A stretch of 10,249 nt of DNA from Bacillota bacterium (GTDB taxonomy: Bacteria > Bacillota > Clostridia > Tissierellales > Sedimentibacteraceae): contig JARBUP010000082.1 in assembly GCA_029239575.1 (NCBI GenBank), forward strand, positions 1 to 10,249, read 5' to 3'. The stretch's first letter is position 1, and each line of letters opens with the position of its first letter. Below, piece by piece: positions 6,316 to 10,249 of this stretch. Made by a program: the position numbers and the translations under genes. The notes under the pieces are model-generated. The model did no database searches, was not told where the DNA came from, and saw only the letters and a list, made by a program, of their open reading frames with translations.

Positions 6316-7341
6316 ATGAATATTTTAGATTATAAAGGAATTTTTGTTTTTGCTGAACAAAGAGACCACAAAGTACAAAAGGTAGCATATGAATTAATAG
6401 GCAAGGGAAAAGAACTTGCAAAAGATTTAAATACAACAGTAACAGCAGTTTTACTTGGTAAAGACATGATGGATGAAGCAAGAAAATTAAATTATGCTGG
6501 AGCTGATAAAGTTATATATGTTGATGACGTAATGCTTGATGAATATATGACAGAACCATATGTTTATGCACTTAATAAAGTTTTTACAGAAAAAAAACCT
6601 GAGATAGTATTATTTGGAGCATCAGCAATAGGAAGAGATTTAGCTCCAAGAGTTTCAGCAAGAATTCACACTGGATTAACAGCTGACTGTACAAGCTTAG
6701 CGGTTGAAGCAGATGATAAAGAACCTGAAAAATTAAACTTAATGATGACAAGACCTGCATTTGGCGGAAACATAATGGCTACAATCGCATGTCCAAATCA
6801 TAGACCACAAATGGCTACAGTAAGACCTGGTGTTATGAAAGCATTAAAATTAGATGATTCTAATGAAATAAATATAGAAGAATTTAAAATAGAAATACCA
6901 GCAAGCTGTAAAAATGTAGAAATACTTGATGTCGTGAAAATAATACAAGAAAGAATGAATGTAGAAGATGCAAAAGTATTAGTTTCTGGCGGAAGAGGAA
7001 TGAAAGGTTCTGAGAATTATGCTATGATTGAAGAATTAGCAGATTTACTTGGAGGAACAATTTCAGCTTCAAGAGCAGCTGTAGATGCAGGCTGGGTAGC
7101 GAAGGATAGACAAGTTGGACAGACAGGAAAAACTGTAAGACCAAACTTGTATATCGCATGCGGTATATCAGGAGCTATTCAACACTTGGCAGGTATGGAA
7201 GAATCAGAGTTCATAATAGCAATCAATAAAGATGAAACTGCACCAATATTTGATGTTGCTGATGTTGGTATAGTAGGAGATATTTTTACAGTTATTCCAA
7301 ATTTAATTGAAGAATTAAAAAAAGAAGGAAGAACTGCTTAA
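6316..7341 (+). CDS. etfA: Electron transfer flavoprotein alpha subunit
   Basis: 341-residue large subunit of EtfAB. An N-terminal alpha/beta domain (about 5-195, GIFVFAEQRDHKVQKVAYELIG then FGASAIGRDLAPRVSAR) is followed by the C-terminal FAD domain (about 219-335). The FAD domain shows VSGGRGMKG (223-231), ASRAAVDAGW (251-260), RQVGQTGKTVRPNLYIACGISGAIQH (265-290) and NKDETAPIFDVADVGIVGD (304-322), the complete set for FAD binding. There is no ferredoxin-like N-terminal extension of the kind seen in some EtfA proteins. AGGAGG at 6304-6309 lies 6 nt before ATG 6316. An 86-nt gap separates it from etfB. The gap holds a 5-bp TCAGC/GCTGA hairpin without a T-run, so cotranscription is likely. 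The operon ends here with a strong terminator. Confidence 0.95.
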   Translation: MNILDYKGIFVFAEQRDHKVQKVAYELIGKGKELAKDLNTTVTAVLLGKDMMDEARKLNYAGADKVIYVDDVMLDEYMTEPYVYALNKVFTEKKPEIVLFGASAIGRDLAPRVSARIHTGLTADCTSLAVEADDKEPEKLNLMMTRPAFGGNIMATIACPNHRPQMATVRPGVMKALKLDDSNEINIEEFKIEIPASCKNVEILDVVKIIQERMNVEDAKVLVSGGRGMKGSENYAMIEELADLLGGTISASRAAVDAGWVAKDRQVGQTGKTVRPNLYIACGISGAIQHLAGMEESEFIIAINKDETAPIFDVADVGIVGDIFTVIPNLIEELKKEGRTA

Positions 7342-7360
7342 GACAATATATAAAAGAATC

Positions 7361-7400
7361 AGAGAAATGGTGAATAGCTTTAACTATTCACCATTTCTTT
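7361..7400. terminator. Bidirectional terminator between etfA and the SASP gene
   Basis: A 17-bp stem (7361-7377 with 7384-7400, one G-T wobble) with a 6-nt loop (7378-7383). On the plus strand it ends in CTTTATTTA, and on the minus strand it runs into TGATTCTTTTATA. It lies between two convergent genes, 19 nt after the etfA stop and 33 nt beyond the SASP stop, so it can terminate both. Confidence 0.85.
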
Positions 7401-7433
7401 ATTTACTTAATTATTTATTAATGTAATTAGAAA

Positions 7434-7706
7434 TTAGAATGTTTTTGTTCCGTTAGTTCCGCTAGTCATAGTAGAACCTGTAGATCCCATTCCGCCACTC
7501 ATTTGTCTTTGAGCCATTTCAACTAATCTTTTTGTCATGTAGCCACCAACGTAACCATTTTGTCTTGCTGTTAAGTTACCTTTGTCTACTTGCTCATAGT
7601 TTGTTAATCCTAATTCGTTAGCTATTTCAGCTTTCATTTGATTCAATGCTTGTTTTGCTTCTGGAACAACTATATTGTTGCTTCCGCTGTTGTTTGAGTT
7701 TGCCAT
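7434..7706 (-). CDS. Alpha/beta-type small acid-soluble spore protein (SASP)
   Basis: 90-residue DNA-binding spore protein. Such proteins coat spore DNA, shift it toward an A-like form, protect it from UV and heat, and are degraded at germination by the protease GPR. Two conserved blocks are seen: VVPEAKQALNQMKAEIANELG (13-33) carries the GPR recognition site, with cleavage expected after E27 in AEIANE, and GNLTARQNGYVGGYMTKRLVEMAQ (43-66) is the second DNA-binding helix region. After about residue 70 comes a Gly/Ser/Thr-rich tail of some 20 residues that is longer than usual for this family (most members are 60-75 residues). The start is the ATG at 7706: AAGGAG at 7715-7720 lies 8 nt upstream, whereas a further-upstream in-frame TTG lies over that site. 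Expression in the forespore by sigma-G is expected from family knowledge, but I found no convincing sigma-G promoter. Confidence 0.93.
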   Translation of the reverse strand: MANSNNSGSNNIVVPEAKQALNQMKAEIANELGLTNYEQVDKGNLTARQNGYVGGYMTKRLVEMAQRQMSGGMGSTGSTMTSGTNGTKTF

Positions 7707-7724
7707 GTGTGTTTCTCCTTTCAA

Positions 7725-7990
7725 TTGTTGTATTATTATTATTGTCAGTTTATATTTATTTAACCATGTAAGTATTTGGATTTTTGGTATCTATTACTAT
7801 TTGCTTAGATACTAACATTTATTTGAACTTGTGATTCATAAAATTTTGTTAACAATCTAACTCACTTGATTAAATATGAGAAAATCTTTATTTGATTTTC
7901 TATAAACATATTATGTGTTTAGTTACAATTTTAATACATGGGAATATTTTGAACAAAAGGTTATGGTTAGCAAACCTAATTAAAATTAAA
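7725..7990. other. Gene-free AT-rich stretch upstream of the SASP gene and the glmS leader
   Basis: No reading frame longer than about 10 codons with a ribosome-binding site is visible on either strand. It must contain the SASP promoter (minus strand), which I cannot place. Two short dyads stand out: a TTGTTAACAA palindrome at 7846-7855, and AGAAAATC (7879-7886) pairing with GATTTTCT (7894-7901) around a 7-nt loop. Neither has an assigned role. Confidence 0.5.
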
Positions 7991-7996
7991 AAAGTA

Positions 7997-8026
7997 TTGT
8001 ACTAATCAATTATTATGTGATAAAAT
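7997..8026 (+). promoter_or_regulatory. glmS: Candidate promoter of glmS
   Basis: TTGTAC at 7997-8002 and TAAAAT at 8021-8026 with an 18-bp spacer. The -10 is preceded by TGA (8018-8020), making an extended -10. Transcription would start near 8033, about 90 nt before the ribozyme cleavage site. It is the best match I see upstream of the ribozyme. Confidence 0.45.
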
Positions 8027-8077
8027 ATGAAAATGATGTAACTATTTTTTTTTATTTTCATAATTTAATAGTATATA

Positions 8078-8086
8078 AAAGGAGGT
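8078..8086 (+). promoter_or_regulatory. Orphan Shine-Dalgarno sequence in the glmS leader
   Basis: AAAGGAGGT is a full match to the anti-Shine-Dalgarno end of 16S rRNA, better than the site of glmS itself, yet no ATG, GTG or TTG lies 5-12 nt downstream. A second, weaker site, AAGGAA (8095-8100), is followed 6 nt later by a TTG at 8107 that opens a 10-codon frame ending with TAA at 8137-8139, across the ribozyme cleavage site. The sequence is clear; its function is unknown. Confidence 0.45.
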
Positions 8087-8112
8087 AAAAATATAAGGAA
8101 ATAAACTTGACA

Positions 8113-8255
8113 AAAATTATAGCGCCAGAACTTATTTAAGTTGACGAGGACAGAGTTATCGAATTTTCGGCGGATGCTCTGCGGTGTGCTTCATCGATAA
8201 AGTTTTTACAAAAATAGCATCGAAATGCTATTACAAAATAAAACTTGCAAGCATT
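8113..8255 (+). ncRNA. glmS ribozyme (glucosamine-6-phosphate-activated self-cleaving RNA)
   Basis: Recognised by the conserved core: AGCGCC at 8121-8126, GTTGACGAGGA at 8140-8150, and GTTATCGA followed by TTTTCGGCGGATGC (8155-8177). Cleavage is expected between A8121 and G8122. Helices that can be drawn: P1, AACTT/AAGTT around ATTT (8129-8142); CAGAG (8151-8155) with CTCTG (8177-8181), where B. subtilis has GGAGG/CCTCC; pseudoknot CGCC (8123-8126) with GGCG (8169-8172); P3, CGGTG (8182-8186) with CATCG (8192-8196); P4, AAGTTTT (8200-8206) with AAAACTT (8240-8246); and, inside it, AATAGCAT/ATGCTATT around CGAA (8213-8232). All elements of the known class are present, so it should be active. 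Glucosamine-6-phosphate acts as cofactor; in Bacillus the cleaved 3' mRNA is then degraded by RNase J1, which lowers GlmS. It lies in the 5' leader of glmS, 308 nt between cleavage site and start codon. Confidence 0.96.
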
Positions 8256-8343
8256 CATTTCTATTTATTAAAATAATAAGTCTAAGTTTAAGTTTCCCAT
8301 AAATCAATTTTAAATTTAAAAAATAAAAAAATATATTGTTCAT

Positions 8344-8369
8344 ACTTGAAAACAAAGATAATTTCAAGT
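8344..8369 (+). other. Hairpin between the ribozyme and glmS
   Basis: ACTTGAAA (8344-8351) pairs perfectly with TTTCAAGT (8362-8369) around a 10-nt loop. It is followed by GTGTTGTTTTAAT, a broken T-run, so weak termination or an RNA-stability role is conceivable. The surrounding 8256-8417 is otherwise A/T-rich with no gene. Confidence 0.3.
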
Positions 8370-8429
8370 GTTGTTTTAATGTGAAAAAATAAAATATTAA
8401 AAATAATAAAAATTAATAGGAGACTTAAT

Positions 8430-10220
8430 ATGTGCGGAATAGTTGGATATATAGGATTTGAAGATGTAAAAGAAATAATTCTTGGTGGATTAGAAAAACT
8501 CGAGTACAGGGGATATGATTCAGCAGGTATAGCTATAGCTAACAACAATAATGTTTATGTTTGTAAAGAAAAAGGTAGAATAAAAGATTTAAGAGGATGT
8601 TTGGATGTAAATGTAACAGGAACACTTGGAATAGGACACACAAGATGGGCAACTCATGGTGTACCTAATAAAATAAATTCTCATCCACATCAAAGCTGTA
8701 CAAAAAGATTTACACTCGTACACAATGGAATTATTGAAAATGAAAATGAACTTAGAGAAAAATTTTTAAAAGACATTGAATTTACAAGCGATACTGATAC
8801 AGAAGTTATTGTTCAGCTAATTGAAAAGTTTGTCAGCGAAGGTGAAGAAGTTGAACTTGCTATAAGACATACAATGAGTGAATTAGAAGGCTCATATGCT
8901 CTTGCTATACTTGATAAAGAAGATATGAACACTTTGTATGCTGCTAAAAATAAAACTCCTTTATTAGCAGGTAAAGGAGAAGGATTCAATATGATAGGCA
9001 GCGATGCAATGGCAATGATTAATTACACAAATAATTTTTATGAAATTGAAGATAAAGAATTTTTGAAAATTACTAAAGAAAAAATAGAAATATTCACTAT
9101 ATATGGAAACAAAGTAACAAGAGATACTTATACAGCTGACATAGATGCTTCTGATACAGAAAAAGGAACATATCCTCATTATATGATGAAAGAGATAGAA
9201 GAACAGCCTTTTGTAATAAGAAAAATAATTTCTGAATATTCTGATGAAAATGGAGATTTATTTGTTGAACCTGAAATAGTAGAAAATGTTAAAGCTTGTG
9301 ATAAATTATATATTATAGCATGTGGAACAAGTTATCATGCAGGACTTATTGGAAAGCAGTTTTTTGAAAAAATAGCTGGAAAACCAACTGAAGTAGTAAT
9401 TGCAAGCGAATTTATATACAATATGCCTCTTTTAACTGAAAAACCATTGTTTTTATTTATATCACAAAGTGGTGAAACAGCAGACTGTAGAGCAGTACTT
9501 GTAAAAGTTAAGCAAATGGGATTTAAAACATTGACTTTGACAAATGTTAAAGGTTCAACTCTTTCAAGAGAATCAGACAACACGCTTTTATTATATGCAG
9601 GCCCTGAAATAGCTGTTGCATCAACAAAAGCATACACAGCACAAATTGCAGTATTATCAATACTTGCAGCTAAAGTAAATAATAAAATAAATATAGATAT
9701 TTTTAAAGAATTAGGTAAAATTGCATACACTATGGAAACTCTTTGTGATGACAAAGATAACTATAAAGAATTAGCAGAAAAATTCTTAGTTAAAAGTAGA
9801 AACTGTTTTTATATAGGAAGAAGCATGGATTATTTTGTTTGTTTAGAAGCTTCTTTAAAATTAAAAGAAATTTCATATATACAAACAGAAGGATTTGCAG
9901 CAGGAGAATTAAAACATGGAACAATTGCTTTAATTGAGCATGACACTCCAGTAATAGCTGTAATAACTCAAGAAAGCATCAATTTAAACACAAGAAGCAA
10001 TATAAAAGAAGTTAAAGCAAGAGGAGCTGCAACAATGGTTATCTCCTTGAAAAAATTAAGCAATGAAACTGATGATATAGTTATTGATGATGTAAATGAA
10101 CTTTTATCACCATTAGCTGCAATTATACCAGCACAATATTTAGCATACTATGCAGCATTATTAAAAGGCTGCGATATAGATAAACCAAGAAATTTAGCTA
10201 AATCTGTAACTGTAGAGTAA
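8430..10220 (+). CDS. glmS: Glutamine--fructose-6-phosphate aminotransferase (isomerizing)
   Basis: 596-residue cytoplasmic enzyme, near the usual 600-610. It converts fructose-6-phosphate and glutamine to glucosamine-6-phosphate and glutamate, the first step toward UDP-GlcNAc and peptidoglycan. N-terminal class-II glutaminase domain (about 2-235): nucleophile C2 in MCGIVGYIG, then RGYDSAGIA, GHTRWATHG (69-77), HNGIIENENELR (98-109) and SDTDTE. Two SIS sugar-isomerase domains follow: about 290-415 (IACGTSYHAG, FISQSGETAD, AVASTKAYTAQ) and about 455-585. In the second, ASLKLKEISYIQTEGFAAGELKHGT carries K477, E480 and H496, matching E. coli K485, E488 and H504. The C-terminal loop PRNLAKSVTVE holds the conserved active-site lysine K591. 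AGGAG at 8418-8422 lies 7 nt before ATG 8430. Expression is expected to be controlled by the ribozyme in its leader. No key residue is missing. No terminator is visible in the last 29 bases. Confidence 0.97.
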   Translation: MCGIVGYIGFEDVKEIILGGLEKLEYRGYDSAGIAIANNNNVYVCKEKGRIKDLRGCLDVNVTGTLGIGHTRWATHGVPNKINSHPHQSCTKRFTLVHNGIIENENELREKFLKDIEFTSDTDTEVIVQLIEKFVSEGEEVELAIRHTMSELEGSYALAILDKEDMNTLYAAKNKTPLLAGKGEGFNMIGSDAMAMINYTNNFYEIEDKEFLKITKEKIEIFTIYGNKVTRDTYTADIDASDTEKGTYPHYMMKEIEEQPFVIRKIISEYSDENGDLFVEPEIVENVKACDKLYIIACGTSYHAGLIGKQFFEKIAGKPTEVVIASEFIYNMPLLTEKPLFLFISQSGETADCRAVLVKVKQMGFKTLTLTNVKGSTLSRESDNTLLLYAGPEIAVASTKAYTAQIAVLSILAAKVNNKINIDIFKELGKIAYTMETLCDDKDNYKELAEKFLVKSRNCFYIGRSMDYFVCLEASLKLKEISYIQTEGFAAGELKHGTIALIEHDTPVIAVITQESINLNTRSNIKEVKARGAATMVISLKKLSNETDDIVIDDVNELLSPLAAIIPAQYLAYYAALLKGCDIDKPRNLAKSVTVE

Positions 10221-10249
10221 TATAAAAATTAGAAGTTTATTTTAGTGTC

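Noticed and set aside
7741..7800. Sigma-G promoter of the SASP gene (minus strand, CATGGTT near 7764-7770)
   Set aside because: The -10 has a mismatch to CATnnTA and no GnATR-type -35 lies 17-18 bp upstream.
7846..7855. TTGTTAACAA palindrome as a Rex site
   Set aside because: It lacks the 4-nt centre of the 18-bp Rex site and is not placed in a recognised promoter.
8107..8137. Promoter using TTGACA at 8107-8112
   Set aside because: The -35 is perfect but there is no acceptable -10 at 16-18 bp. The bases belong to the run-in and P1 of the ribozyme, whose activity on the mRNA needs transcription from upstream.
9335..9754. 139-codon open frame on the minus strand inside glmS
   Set aside because: It is antisense to a conserved SIS domain, has no ribosome-binding site of note and its product resembles no family I know. 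It is a shadow of glmS codon usage.

Overview
The window is AT-rich DNA, with AGA, ATA and TTA codons dominating. It encodes a butyryl-CoA dehydrogenase with a paired electron-transfer flavoprotein, an alpha/beta-type small acid-soluble spore protein and a glmS ribozyme. Together these point to a spore-forming, anaerobic, low-GC member of the Clostridia that makes or uses butyryl-CoA. The species cannot be named from the sequence alone.

Layout. 34-2319: Tex-type RNA-binding protein. 2353-2982: HAD-family phosphatase, probably cotranscribed with tex, followed by a 16-bp stem terminator. 2983-3282: regulatory gap with two promoter candidates and a CcpA (cre)-like box. 3283-4062: crotonase (crt), closed by a GAAA-tetraloop hairpin. 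4106-4293: a second regulatory gap with a cre-like box, a consensus promoter whose spacer holds a 21-bp dyad, and a leader hairpin. 4294-7341: bcd-etfB-etfA, closed by a strong hairpin at 7361-7400 that also serves the convergent spore-protein gene. 7434-7706 (minus): alpha/beta-type SASP. 7707-8429: a long gap whose right half is the glmS leader, with promoter, orphan Shine-Dalgarno sequence and self-cleaving ribozyme. 8430-10220: glmS, complete at both ends.

How the genes work together. Crt dehydrates 3-hydroxybutyryl-CoA to crotonyl-CoA. Bcd with EtfA/EtfB reduces crotonyl-CoA to butyryl-CoA, in clostridia usually with flavin-based electron bifurcation to ferredoxin. The thiolase and 3-hydroxybutyryl-CoA dehydrogenase of the pathway are not in the window. 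Crt is separated from bcd-etfBA by a terminator and a new promoter, unlike the single crt-bcd-etfB-etfA-hbd operon of Clostridium acetobutylicum. GlmS makes glucosamine-6-phosphate for cell-wall synthesis, and its mRNA is expected to cleave itself when that product accumulates.

Most of the window is well-known biology. The parts that repay a second look are regulatory: the glmS leader and the promoter regions of crt and bcd. I saw no mobile element, CRISPR array, tRNA or rRNA.
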